In this document: positions 1-8,485 of the stretch, piece by piece
Layout: the number at the start of each line of letters is the position of its first letter
Numbering within the stretch: position 1 is the stretch's first letter
Source of the DNA: Candidatus Altimarinota bacterium
GTDB lineage: Bacteria; Patescibacteriota; Gracilibacteria; UBA1369; 2-02-FULL-48-14
Direction: 5' to 3'
DNA length: 32,495 nucleotides
Assembly: GCA_015485665.1 (NCBI GenBank)
Contig: WFTC01000022.1
Location: 1-32,495 of the forward strand
The notes under the pieces: model-generated
What the model saw: only the letters and a program-made list of their open reading frames with translations
What the model was told of the DNA's origin: nothing
Database searches by the model: none
Position numbers and translations under genes: made by a program

Positions 1-212
1 CAGCTCATGAACTTACTAAAGGAGATAAGTTGGTGATTATGGGCAAGAGCACAGGTGTGCTTTATTGTGATGTTAATGAAATGAAACGTGATGATCTTTC
101 CATTGAAATTTCTAAAAAGTCTGATCTTGTTACCATTCCTCTAACAGATAGAGTAAGAAAGAATGATAAAGTTTATTTATTAAGAAAAAGAAATTTGAAT
201 GTCCTCGCTTAA
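1..212 (+). CDS. U32 family peptidase/tRNA-hydroxylase-type protein, C-terminal end (5' truncated)
   Basis: The open frame runs in from the left edge (codons begin at base 3) and stops at TAA 210-212, giving about 69 residues. The pattern GDKLVIMG...VNEMKRDDLSIEISK...VTIPL...RKNDKVYLLRK fits the small beta-barrel domain at the C-terminus of long U32 'peptidases', where a GDxLxIxGP start, a middle E and a final V..GD.LRR block are typical. Several U32 proteins (TrhP/YegQ, RlhA) are in fact RNA hydroxylation factors that depend on Fe-S cluster biogenesis. The catalytic part is outside the window, so the substrate cannot be told. The next gene, a ferredoxin, starts inside this one (14-bp overlap), which suggests coupled translation and perhaps shared function. 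Confidence 0.6.
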   Translation, partial: AHELTKGDKLVIMGKSTGVLYCDVNEMKRDDLSIEISKKSDLVTIPLTDRVRKNDKVYLLRKRNLNVLA

Positions 213-429
213 AATCATTCACAATCATAAAAATTGTATTGGCTGTAATGCTTGCGTGCTTATTGCTCCTCAGTCTTGGCGCATGAATCAAAAAACAGGC
301 AAGTCTGAACTTATTGGAGCAGAGAAAAAAGGTAATTTATTCATTACTGATATTTTTGAATGCGATAAACAAGCGAATCAGGATGCGGCAGAAGCTTGCC
401 CAATGAATATTATTAAAATTTCTTCTTAA
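199..429 (+). CDS. Small single-cluster [4Fe-4S] ferredoxin
   Basis: This is a 76-residue cytosolic electron carrier. Cys13-IG-Cys16-NA-Cys19 forms the CxxCxxC half of the cluster site, and Cys67-Pro68 supplies the fourth ligand. Cys55 sits between them, as in Thermotoga-type monocluster ferredoxins, where a further cysteine can form a disulfide. The length and lack of a second CxxCxxC motif argue for one cluster. The ATG at 199 overlaps the end of the U32 gene by 14 bp and has no Shine-Dalgarno sequence, so translation is probably coupled to it. It may supply electrons to the U32 protein, but that is inference. It ends 8 bp from the convergent TraC-like gene. Confidence 0.85.
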   Translation: MSSLKIIHNHKNCIGCNACVLIAPQSWRMNQKTGKSELIGAEKKGNLFITDIFECDKQANQDAAEACPMNIIKISS

Positions 430-437
430 AACAAAAA

Positions 438-1151
438 TTAGGTACTTTCTTCTATTGCCAATTCATCTTCAGGTTCAAATTTCTGCTCCAAAGATGTTAG
501 AGGATTGTAACTTTCGTAAAAAAGCTCAATTAATTCTTCCGTCTTAAGGCGATGTACTGTAAGACCACAATTTTCAAGTCCTGACTTTACAATATTCACT
601 CTTGAATCTACTTTCTTCTTTAATCCGGCGAATCTTTTGTGACGAGCTTTGATTTTTGCAATGCTTTCACTTGGGAACAGTCCTTCCATAATGCTTTTTA
701 TAAAACTTCGCTTTTCTTCACCTGGTGGATTTTGAGGTACAATCACATAAAAGCTTTTTTCCATGATGTCCGCATATTCCACAAGTCTGCTTATATACTC
801 AATATACTCAAAAGTTTGTTTTTGCAGTAAAGGATTGCTTTGTTTGAGACCCGCTTTTTTTAGACTGTCAATATAATTATCCAGATCTAATTTTTTGCTG
901 CGTACAACTATTTGGATGGGGAATTCCAATGTATTTAAGAAGTTTTGATAAGAATATATCACGGCGTTTTGCTCGTCTTCGGATTTTAAATTCAGATTTA
1001 TGCTGGAGCTTTTCAGAACTGCACGTATTCCGTCATTTTTTAAAAGCAAACAGTCATCACGGATTTCACTGATTTTAAGATAAGTTTGAGTGCTTAAAAC
1101 TTTATTCTTTTTGCCTGCTTTAACTGATTCTTTATCTTTTGTCTTTGTCAT
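438..1151 (-). CDS. TraC-like domain protein (type IV secretion-associated)
   Basis: This is a 237-residue soluble protein. After a lysine-rich start it has a beta-rich block (residues about 20-50, with LKISEIRDDCLLLKNDGIRAVL) and then alpha/beta segments, as in the N-terminal domain of conjugative TraC/VirB4 ATPases. No Walker A or B motif is present, so it is not an ATPase. Stand-alone TraC-like proteins of this size beside PrgI are common in CPR genomes. The start ATG overlaps the PrgI stop as ATGA (1148-1151), so the two are translationally coupled. The C-terminus is acidic. The usual VirB4/TraC ATPase gene does not follow; the next gene downstream is convergent. The family call rests on pattern and context, without a profile search. 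Confidence 0.6.
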   Translation of the reverse strand: MTKTKDKESVKAGKKNKVLSTQTYLKISEIRDDCLLLKNDGIRAVLKSSSINLNLKSEDEQNAVIYSYQNFLNTLEFPIQIVVRSKKLDLDNYIDSLKKAGLKQSNPLLQKQTFEYIEYISRLVEYADIMEKSFYVIVPQNPPGEEKRSFIKSIMEGLFPSESIAKIKARHKRFAGLKKKVDSRVNIVKSGLENCGLTVHRLKTEELIELFYESYNPLTSLEQKFEPEDELAIEEST

Positions 1152-1609
1152 AAAGCTGTAGATTTACCATAATTATCCAGTGTTTTACTTATTTCTGCAA
1201 TATTTTTAAGTTTGCGTCCATCTTTCTGTGCTTTATTTAGTTCTGATTTCTCCATTTTAGATTTTTTATTGTTTTTGCTTTGTTTATGAGTTTTAAAAAT
1301 ATCTGTATGGAAATCGGCGCTTCCCATAATAAAATAACGTCTTTTTGGGTTTTTCAGGTATTCAATCATTAAAAGCATCCATTTTGCAAAACTTAAACCT
1401 TGAATTTTAAGAAATGTAAAGGCGGCTGTGAGACTTCCTGTAATTGCTACCGGTATAAACCATGCTATGAAAATATAATCATTTGCCATTTTTATATAAA
1501 TTGCATAAGTAATTCCACCTCCTATCCCTAAAGAAATGAGTTGTTTTAGGGTTAAAGGTCCTACTATTTTGTCTTCCACTCTTACGTTTTGAGGAATTTT
1601 GTATTGCAT
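1148..1609 (-). CDS. PrgI family membrane protein
   Basis: This is a 153-residue protein that begins MQYKIPQNVRVEDKIVGPLT, the typical opening of PrgI proteins (small inner-membrane parts of Gram-positive and CPR type IV secretion/conjugation systems). Two hydrophobic helices at about residues 25-43 and 47-68 are followed by the family's conserved KNPKRRYF-like stretch and a charged, low-complexity tail. It probably sits in the cytoplasmic membrane and works with the coupled TraC-like protein. It is divergent from lepA with 76 bp between the two starts. No other secretion genes are visible. Confidence 0.8.
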   Translation of the reverse strand: MQYKIPQNVRVEDKIVGPLTLKQLISLGIGGGITYAIYIKMANDYIFIAWFIPVAITGSLTAAFTFLKIQGLSFAKWMLLMIEYLKNPKRRYFIMGSADFHTDIFKTHKQSKNNKKSKMEKSELNKAQKDGRKLKNIAEISKTLDNYGKSTAL

Positions 1610-1650
1610 GGCAAGGATTAATCTTTACATTATATCAGAAAAGAAAGCTT

Positions 1651-1677
1651 TTTTCAAAGTAGCAAACTTGCTATTCT
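1651..1677 (+). promoter_or_regulatory. Possible extended -10 promoter of lepA
   Basis: TTTTCA at 1651-1656 and TGC-TATTCT at 1669-1677 form a weak -35 with an extended -10 box. Only 8 nt separate the -10 box from the lepA ATG at 1686, so the mRNA would have almost no leader. The -35 to -10 spacing is 15 nt, shorter than ideal, so this is a tentative call. Confidence 0.35.
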
Positions 1678-1685
1678 CCCATGCG

Positions 1686-3497
1686 ATGAAGAAAATTAGG
1701 AACTTTTGTATCATTGCTCACATAGATCACGGAAAATCCACCCTTGCGGATCGTTTTTTAGAGCTTACTTCCACTTTGAGCAACCGTGAGATGAAGCATG
1801 GTCAAATGCTGGATACAATGGATCTTGAGCAAGAACGTGGTATTACAATTAAGTTGCAGCCCGTACGCATGTATTTTGAGCATAAGGATGAATTCTATCA
1901 GCTAAATTTGATAGATACACCTGGGCATGTTGATTTCAGTTATGAGGTTTCCAGAAGTTTGGCTGCTTGTGAAGGTGCTATTCTGGTTGTGGATGCCACT
2001 CAAGGCATTCAAGCGCAAACTTTGGCGAATTGTTATATGGCTTTGGAGCATGATTTGGAAATTATACCTGTGCTAAATAAAATAGATCTTCCAGCTGCCG
2101 ATGTTCAGTCAAGGGCTCAAGAAATTGAAAATGCTCTTGGCATTCCAAAAGAAGAGATAATCAGTATTTCGGCAAAGGAGGGTACGAATGTAAAAGAAGT
2201 TTTAAATCGTGTTATTGAAAAAGTGCCACCCCCCAAATCCATTGGTGATCTTTCAGAAACAAAGGCTCTTATTTTTGATTCTGTTTATGATCCATATAAA
2301 GGGATAGTAGCTTATGTTCGTTTAATGCAGGGCTCTCTTAAAAGAGGTGATAAAATACGCTTTGTGAATACAAAGTCTGAAACCGATATTACAGAAGTAG
2401 GTTGCTTTAGACCAAAATATGAAGCCTTGCCGAAAGTAGAGGCAGGTGAAGTTGCTTATATTGTTACAGGAATGAAAAGTACAAGTGATGCGAGAGTTGG
2501 AGATACGATTTGGCGTCGTGATAAAGGCGGTTTGGACCTTAATGGCGTTGAGGCTTTACCTGGTTATAAGCAAGTTACACCCTTTGTGTTTGCGGGAATG
2601 TTTTGTGTGGATGGAGAAGATTATCCTTTGCTGCGTGACGCACTTGAAAAATTAAGTTTGAATGATTCTTCACTTACTTTTGAACCGGAACAGTCAGGAG
2701 CTTTGGGGCATGGTTTTCGATGTGGTTTTTTAGGACTTTTACATCTTGATATTGTTCAAGAACGTTTGGAACGTGAATATAATTTGGATCTTATTGTAAC
2801 TGCACCAAGTGTTTCTTATGAGGTTAAGAAAAGTAATGGAGATAAAATTATGATTTCAAATCCTTCAGATTTGCCTGAGCAAAATCACATTGAAGAAATT
2901 AGAGAACCTTGGGTTAAAGTTGAAGTTTTACTTCCAAAGGAATATTTGGGTGGAGTTATTAAATTACTTCAAGATAGGCGGGGCATCTCAAAAAATATGA
3001 TTTATCTTGATGAGAATCGTGTTAATCTTATATATGAAGTTCCTTTGGCATCCATTGTTGTAGATTTTTACGATAAGCTTAAAAGCTTGTCATCTGGTTA
3101 TGCTTCTCTCAGTTATGAATTTTTGGAATGTAGAGCGGGAGACTTGGTAAGGCTTGATATTTTAGTGAATCATGAATCTATTTCTGCTCTCTCAATTATT
3201 ATTCATCGTTTGGAAGCACGTTCTCATGGAATTGCCGTTTGTAAGCGTTTGAAAGAAATTATTCCAAGAGCTCAGTTTGAGATTCCCATTCAGTCAGCAA
3301 TTGGTTCCAAAATTATTTCAAGGGAAACCATTCCTGCTTTGCGTAAAGATGTTACTGCAAAACTTTACGGTGGAGATCGTTCCAGAAAAGATAAGCTTTT
3401 AAAGAAACAAAAGGCAGGTAAGAAAAGGATGAAAATGTTTGGCTCAGTTGAAATTCCTCAAAAAGCTTTTCTTGCCGTTCTGAAAAAGGAAGATTAG
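1686..3497 (+). CDS. lepA: Elongation factor 4 (LepA)
   Basis: LepA is a ribosome-associated GTPase linked to back-translocation and initiation/biogenesis. The reading frame is open from 1599, but ATG 1686 gives MKKIRNFCIIAHIDHGKST, the canonical LepA N-terminus, and a 603-residue product of standard length. G1 (AHIDHGKS), switch II (DTPGHVDFSYE) and G4 (NKID) are intact, and the C-terminal LepA-specific domain ends with the basic GGDRSRKDKLLKKQKAGKKRMK block typical of the family. There is no Shine-Dalgarno sequence before the start. The binding-lipoprotein gene follows after 10 bp, so lepA probably heads a three-gene operon with a RsbU-like phosphatase. Confidence 0.97.
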   Translation: MKKIRNFCIIAHIDHGKSTLADRFLELTSTLSNREMKHGQMLDTMDLEQERGITIKLQPVRMYFEHKDEFYQLNLIDTPGHVDFSYEVSRSLAACEGAILVVDATQGIQAQTLANCYMALEHDLEIIPVLNKIDLPAADVQSRAQEIENALGIPKEEIISISAKEGTNVKEVLNRVIEKVPPPKSIGDLSETKALIFDSVYDPYKGIVAYVRLMQGSLKRGDKIRFVNTKSETDITEVGCFRPKYEALPKVEAGEVAYIVTGMKSTSDARVGDTIWRRDKGGLDLNGVEALPGYKQVTPFVFAGMFCVDGEDYPLLRDALEKLSLNDSSLTFEPEQSGALGHGFRCGFLGLLHLDIVQERLEREYNLDLIVTAPSVSYEVKKSNGDKIMISNPSDLPEQNHIEEIREPWVKVEVLLPKEYLGGVIKLLQDRRGISKNMIYLDENRVNLIYEVPLASIVVDFYDKLKSLSSGYASLSYEFLECRAGDLVRLDILVNHESISALSIIIHRLEARSHGIAVCKRLKEIIPRAQFEIPIQSAIGSKIISRETIPALRKDVTAKLYGGDRSRKDKLLKKQKAGKKRMKMFGSVEIPQKAFLAVLKKED

Positions 3498-3507
3498 AAT
3501 CATTTTG

Positions 3508-4950
3508 ATGAAATCACGCTTGCTTACATTTTTAATATTTTCTTTATTGTTTTTGCCTGCTTGTTCTGCATATAGGCAAGACTCTCAAGAGGAAAATGAA
3601 GTTTTGACCATTGCTTATGCTGACCCCATACTGGATTATTCACCTTTTAGCTATAATGCTAAAGATAGGCAATACTTGGCAAATATTTATGAACCTTTGC
3701 TGCGTTATGATCAAAATTTTAATCCCGATACGGCACTTGCTCTGTCTTGGGGGCGTTTAGATGATAGAACTTGGGAATTTCGGCTGAGAAAGGATGTTTT
3801 CTTCCATGATGGAACTACTTTGGATTCCGGAGATGTAATTTACAGTTTGAACAAAGCGATTGAGGATGATAGTTCGGGTCTTTCTGGTTTACTTTCAGGA
3901 ATTGAGTCTGTTGAAGCCGATGGTGTGGAACGTGTTTTAATAAAAAGCTATGACCCTGATCCTTTGCTGCTTAATAGGTTGGTAAATGTATATATTGTTC
4001 CGGAAAATTATGATGATTTTCTGCGTCCAAACGGAACGGGACCTTATAAAGTTAAAGGTTTTGAAGATTCAAGCTTAATTTTATCTCGTTTTGACAATTA
4101 CTGGGGCGAGATACCATTTTTTGCCGAAGCTCGTTTGCGTTATGAACCATCTGCTGAAGAGCGTTATCAATCAATTGTAAATGGAGATGTGGACATACTT
4201 GCAAATGTTCCACCTTCTTTTGTTGAAGCCTTGAAAGAAGATGTTTTACTCCTTGAGTATCCGGCTCTTGAGAACAGTTTTTTAATATTTAATACAGTTG
4301 GACCTTTTAAAGATAAAGAGTTAAGAGAGGCAGCGTGGTCAGCTTTGGATATGGATTATGCTCTTAATTTGGGAGGAGGTTATTTAAAAGCAAGTTATCA
4401 ATATGCCTCTTCCGGTATTTTTGGATATATAAATAATTGGGAGCCCTTTTCTTTGGAACTTGTTCAGTTAGAAGATCCCGTTGAAATTAATTTGGATCTT
4501 CCAGAGGGTTTGGGTGCCTTGGGGGATTTATTGGTTAAAGATCTTACAAAGGCTGGTTTTATTGTTAATTTGAATGAATTTACTGCAAATGATTTTGAAG
4601 AGCGTATTTACTCCGGAGATGCGGATTTGTTCTTTTTCGGTTGGAAATATGATCTTGCAGATGTTTCTGATTTTTTTGAGTCGGTTGTAGATAGTAATGG
4701 GAATTTTAATTTGGCATCTTACAAGAATGAAGAAATTGATTCTTTGATAGAACAAGCATCACGTACATTGGATCTAGAGGAAAGAAGAATGCTTTTGGAG
4801 GAGATAGCTCGTTTGTTTTATGCGGATAAAGTAGCATTCCCTCTTTTTGAAGCAAAGCTTTTATATGGCGTCAGACCTGATATTGTGTGGCAAGCAAGAT
4901 TGGATGGTCTTATTCTGGCTTCGGAAATAAGCAAAAATATGTTAGAATAA
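3508..4950 (+). CDS. ABC-type oligopeptide/solute-binding lipoprotein (SBP family 5)
   Basis: This is a 480-residue extracytoplasmic lipoprotein. The signal peptide ends in a lipobox, LPAC, with the lipidated Cys near residue 19. The mature part shows family 5 (DppA/OppA-like) features: NIYEPLLRYDQNFNPDTALALSW, WEFRLRKDVFFHDGTTLDSGDVIYSL, GTGPYKVK and a late FFFGWKYDLAD segment. ATG 3508 is preferred over the in-frame TTG at 3505. No permease or ATPase gene is nearby, so it is an orphan in this window. It lies between lepA (10-bp gap) and a HAMP/SpoIIE phosphatase (21-bp gap). It may feed a shared transporter elsewhere or act as a sensor part; the latter is speculative. Confidence 0.9.
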   Translation: MKSRLLTFLIFSLLFLPACSAYRQDSQEENEVLTIAYADPILDYSPFSYNAKDRQYLANIYEPLLRYDQNFNPDTALALSWGRLDDRTWEFRLRKDVFFHDGTTLDSGDVIYSLNKAIEDDSSGLSGLLSGIESVEADGVERVLIKSYDPDPLLLNRLVNVYIVPENYDDFLRPNGTGPYKVKGFEDSSLILSRFDNYWGEIPFFAEARLRYEPSAEERYQSIVNGDVDILANVPPSFVEALKEDVLLLEYPALENSFLIFNTVGPFKDKELREAAWSALDMDYALNLGGGYLKASYQYASSGIFGYINNWEPFSLELVQLEDPVEINLDLPEGLGALGDLLVKDLTKAGFIVNLNEFTANDFEERIYSGDADLFFFGWKYDLADVSDFFESVVDSNGNFNLASYKNEEIDSLIEQASRTLDLEERRMLLEEIARLFYADKVAFPLFEAKLLYGVRPDIVWQARLDGLILASEISKNMLE

Positions 4951-4971
4951 AAAGAATGAACTTGAGAGCCA

Positions 4972-6549
4972 ATGTTTAGATCTTTGAAACTTAAATTCAC
5001 GCTCGCCTTCGGCTCGCTGATTGTATTGCTTTTAATCTTGCTTGGAGTTTTTTTAATTGATTCTGAGGCAAGAGCTATGCGTGAAGATATTGGCTTTTCG
5101 GCTTTTAATTTTGCTCGCTTAAGTACAGAGGATGTGATGCAAAATTATTTTGACTATCTTGAACCGGGGAATTTCATCCCTTTTTTAAGGGAGCTGAGTG
5201 GAATTCTTAGGCAAAATGAAGATATATCAAGCCTGCGTATTGTAAGTTACAAAGGAATGATTCTCTTTGATTCCTCTGAAGACAGTAAAGAGCTTTATTC
5301 GGGGGTTCGTACTTTGGATGATATTCAAAGTTTGAATAGAGTGCAGTCCAATTACCCTTCTTTTCTTATGGATAGCGGAGAGGTGATTTATATTAGAGTG
5401 AATGATGATAAAAGCGTGGAATATTTGGATGCAAATGAAAAAAAGCTTTCTCCGCCAAGCGATAGGCAAAGTGTTTTAGATATTGTAATGCCATATGATA
5501 ATGCTTACGCATTGATATATGATATTTCTTACCGTCGTCTTGAGGCACGTTTGGCTCAAGCACGTATACAGATTATTGCCGGAGCTTTAATCGCCATGAT
5601 TTTGAGTTTAATGCTTTCTTTTGTGCTTTCATCCGGAATTACGAGACCTATTAAAGAATTGAAAGAAGGTGCGTTGAAACTTGGTAAAGGGGATTTTAAG
5701 GTTAGGGTTTATTCTAAAAGTAAAGATGAGGTTGGGGTCTTGGCACGTACTTTCAATAAAATGGCAAAGGATTTGGAGTCAGCCACTCAAGCTAGAGTCT
5801 ATCAGGAAAGGGTAAGGAAAGAATTAGAGTTGGCTGCTCAAATTCAGCAAGAACTGCTTCCCGAGGAAAAACTCAAACTCAAACACTTGGATATTGCCGG
5901 TGGTTTGATTCCGGCATCTGAAATAGGAGGAGATGCCTTTGATTATATTAAAATGGGAGAAGGGCGTTATCTTTTTTATCTTGGAGATGTTACCGGACAT
6001 GGTGTTGCCGCCGGAATCATTTCTTCCATTGCCAATGCCGTGCTTTATGGATTAAAAGATGAAAAAAACATTAAAGATGTTGTGCGCAAGCTGAATGAAG
6101 TTGTTAAGGCAAAAACCACAAGTAAAGTTTTTATGACAATGGCTCTTACACTTTGGGATGAGAGAAAAGGGGAATTGCAATATGTAAATGCCGGACATCC
6201 TCCAATTTTATATTTTGACGCTTCGCGCAAGAAAGTTATTGAAGTAAAACAGCAGGGAATGGCTCTAGGCTTTGTTGATAATTTAGCTGATTTATTAAAG
6301 GTACAAAATATTAAAATGAAGAAAGATGATGTTGTGTTGATGTACAGCGATGGAGTCCCTGAAGCGATAAATAAAAAAGGTGATCAATATGGTCTTGCAA
6401 GACTAAGGCGTATTGTTCAAAATGCAGGGAATGATCTTTATACCGCAGAAGGTATTAAAAACGCCGTGCTCTCAGATGTGGTGGAGTTCATAGGATCAAA
6501 AGAGCACGACGATGATATTACTGTTTTAGTTTTAAAATCTAAAATTTAA
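4972..6549 (+). CDS. Membrane-bound RsbU-like PP2C phosphatase with HAMP domain
   Basis: This is a 525-residue sensor phosphatase. Transmembrane helix 1 is about residues 8-29. An extracytoplasmic sensor segment of about 170 residues follows, then helix 2 (201-222), a HAMP domain (about 222-275) with ITRPIKELKEGA and the DEVGVLARTFNKMA motif, a short coiled coil (IQQELLPEE), and a SpoIIE/PP2C domain. Metal-binding motifs are present: GGDAFD (Asp321), GDVTGHG (Asp339), YSDGVPEA and HDDDITVLVL. Such proteins dephosphorylate STAS antagonists of anti-sigma kinases, and a STAS/kinase pair lies at 30557-31488. The gene follows the binding lipoprotein in the same operon. Its stop overlaps the convergent glyA stop (TTAA, 6546-6549). 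Confidence 0.93.
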   Translation: MFRSLKLKFTLAFGSLIVLLLILLGVFLIDSEARAMREDIGFSAFNFARLSTEDVMQNYFDYLEPGNFIPFLRELSGILRQNEDISSLRIVSYKGMILFDSSEDSKELYSGVRTLDDIQSLNRVQSNYPSFLMDSGEVIYIRVNDDKSVEYLDANEKKLSPPSDRQSVLDIVMPYDNAYALIYDISYRRLEARLAQARIQIIAGALIAMILSLMLSFVLSSGITRPIKELKEGALKLGKGDFKVRVYSKSKDEVGVLARTFNKMAKDLESATQARVYQERVRKELELAAQIQQELLPEEKLKLKHLDIAGGLIPASEIGGDAFDYIKMGEGRYLFYLGDVTGHGVAAGIISSIANAVLYGLKDEKNIKDVVRKLNEVVKAKTTSKVFMTMALTLWDERKGELQYVNAGHPPILYFDASRKKVIEVKQQGMALGFVDNLADLLKVQNIKMKKDDVVLMYSDGVPEAINKKGDQYGLARLRRIVQNAGNDLYTAEGIKNAVLSDVVEFIGSKEHDDDITVLVLKSKI

Positions 6550-7838
6550 GCATTTAGGCCTTGAACTGGAAAGATTTTACACATTTTGATAACTTCTTTT
6601 TTAATTTCATCTAGTTTTTTATCATCATCATGATGTTTTAATGCATCAACCATCCAAAGAGCAATTTTTTCCATTTCAGATTCTTTCATTCCTCTTGTTG
6701 TAGCTGCAGGGGTTCCCAATCTTACCCCACTTGGTTTTAGAGGTGGTCTTGGATCATCCGGAATAACTTGTTTATTTGTGGTGATTGCAATTTTATCAAG
6801 AGCTTCTTCAGCCTCTGTTCCTCCCAAGTCAAAACTTTCTATTGTGTTCATAACAAGCATGTGATTATCCGTTCCGTTCGTGATCAACTTAACTCCATTG
6901 TCCATTAGGATCTGAGCCAATGTTTTTGCATTTTTAACGACTTGTTTGGCATATTCTTTAAAAGCCGGTTCTTGAGCTTTTTTCAATGTAATTGCGATTG
7001 AAGCTATGGTTTGCATGTGAGGTCCTCCTTGAAGCCCAGGGAATACTGATTTGTCAATTGCCTTTGCATGCTTTGCCTTACATAGAATCAGTCCCCCTCT
7101 GGGACCTCGCAAAGTTTTATGTGAAGTTGTGGTTACAATATCAAATTCATAATCAAAAGGGTTCTTCATTACACCTCCCGCAACTAATCCGGCGTAATGT
7201 GACATATCACACATTGTCAAAGCACCTACTTCTTTCGCAGCTTTTGTGAATATTTCATAGTCCAAATCACGAGGATAAGAAGTATATCCGCAAAGTATAA
7301 TTTTAGGCTGATGTTTTTTTGCAAGTTCCATAATTTCTTCAGGATCTATCCATCCTTCTTTTTCAGGGTGTGTTTTGTATCTAACAAAATTGAAGATTTT
7401 ACCCATATGAGAAACCGGATGTCCATGAGTCAGATGACCTCCATGTGAAAGATCCATTCCCAGTACAGTGTCACCCGGTTTAAGGAATGCAAGATATACT
7501 GCTTGGTTCATTGGAGAACCTGAAAGTGCTTGGACATTTGCATGTTCGCATCCGAATACCTCTTTGGCACGACTAATCGCCAAACTTTCTATTTTGTCTG
7601 TGTATTTTTGTCCTCCGTAATAACGTCTACCCGGATATCCTTCTGCATATTTGTTTGTAAAGACTGATCCGTTTGCAGCCAATACTTCAGGATAAGTATA
7701 GTTTTCAGATGGTATAAGTTCCACTCCTTCAACTTCTCGTTTTTCTTCACCTATGATAGCTTGGTATACCTCAGGGTCATTTGCTTGCAAACGCTTCCAG
7801 TTTTCCGTGTAATAGGGGTTAAGGTTTGTATTATCCAT
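6546..7838 (-). CDS. glyA: Serine hydroxymethyltransferase
   Basis: This PLP enzyme interconverts serine and glycine and charges tetrahydrofolate with a one-carbon unit. The product is 430 residues, a little longer than the usual 410-420. The PLP-lysine motif TTTSHKTLRGPRGG is present with Lys241. The family blocks LIPSENYTYPEV, YAEGYPGRRYYGG and DMSHYAGLVAGG are also intact. The start ATG lies 11 bp after the stop of the 5-formyl-THF cycloligase, so the two form a folate operon. There is no Shine-Dalgarno sequence. The end overlaps the convergent phosphatase gene by 3-4 bp. Confidence 0.97.
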   Translation of the reverse strand: MDNTNLNPYYTENWKRLQANDPEVYQAIIGEEKREVEGVELIPSENYTYPEVLAANGSVFTNKYAEGYPGRRYYGGQKYTDKIESLAISRAKEVFGCEHANVQALSGSPMNQAVYLAFLKPGDTVLGMDLSHGGHLTHGHPVSHMGKIFNFVRYKTHPEKEGWIDPEEIMELAKKHQPKIILCGYTSYPRDLDYEIFTKAAKEVGALTMCDMSHYAGLVAGGVMKNPFDYEFDIVTTTSHKTLRGPRGGLILCKAKHAKAIDKSVFPGLQGGPHMQTIASIAITLKKAQEPAFKEYAKQVVKNAKTLAQILMDNGVKLITNGTDNHMLVMNTIESFDLGGTEAEEALDKIAITTNKQVIPDDPRPPLKPSGVRLGTPAATTRGMKESEMEKIALWMVDALKHHDDDKKLDEIKKEVIKMCKIFPVQGLNA

Positions 7839-7849
7839 AATGTAATGGG

Positions 7850-8398
7850 TTAAGTGCGATAAATATTTTTGTCTGTTATGATTATATTCATTGCAATGTC
7901 ATGCTGTTCCAGAGGGAGTGTACTGCTTATTTGCTCTTCGTATGCAAGTGCAATTTTTATAGCTTTTGTTTTTGAAAGAAATCTATCGTAGAAACCTTTG
8001 CCCATTCCTATTCGTCCACCTTTGGGAGTAAAAGCAATTCCAGGTACAAGTATCAATTCAAGCTCATTCGGGTTAGCAATGTATAGCGTTTCTTTAGGCT
8101 CCAGCACATTATACTTGCCATATTCCAGATCTTCCCAATGGTTTATAAGGCATGGAAGAAGCTTATCGCTTTCAACTTTGGGTGCATAAATCTTTTTCTT
8201 TTGATCCAGCCATTTTTTTACCATAAAATGTGTAACAACTTCTTCGCCTCTTGAGAGATATACCATTATTTGTATAGCTTTTTTAAATTCTGGCAATCTT
8301 GAAAGAGAATCAAAAATCCTGTGACTTTTACGTTCTCTATTTATTTCGGATATTGACTGGCGTGCGGATTTAAATAAACTGCGAACACTTTCTTTCAT
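7850..8398 (-). CDS. 5-formyltetrahydrofolate cyclo-ligase
   Basis: This 182-residue enzyme uses ATP to turn 5-formyl-THF into 5,10-methenyl-THF. That rescues the by-product that GlyA makes and which inhibits it, so the pairing with glyA makes sense. The signature LVPGIAFTPKGGRIGMGKGFYDRFL is present: GxGxGFYDR is the nucleotide/folate site of the family. The N-terminus has the usual basic helix with RxxR-type spacing. It is the first gene of the folate operon and is divergent from the HtrA gene with 87 bp between starts. No convincing promoter could be fixed for it. Confidence 0.92.
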   Translation of the reverse strand: MKESVRSLFKSARQSISEINRERKSHRIFDSLSRLPEFKKAIQIMVYLSRGEEVVTHFMVKKWLDQKKKIYAPKVESDKLLPCLINHWEDLEYGKYNVLEPKETLYIANPNELELILVPGIAFTPKGGRIGMGKGFYDRFLSKTKAIKIALAYEEQISSTLPLEQHDIAMNIIITDKNIYRT

Positions 8399-8485
8399 GG
8401 TGCTTAGAGTCTGCCTTTATGCAGGGCTTTTGTAAAGGACCGCTTCGTGTTATTATCCTTTTGAACCTGTAATTAATATGTGTTT

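Noticed and set aside
1599-1685. N-terminal extension of LepA from an upstream alternative start
   Set aside because: The extension has no LepA homology, overlaps the PrgI start region, and MKKIRNF at 1686 is the canonical start.
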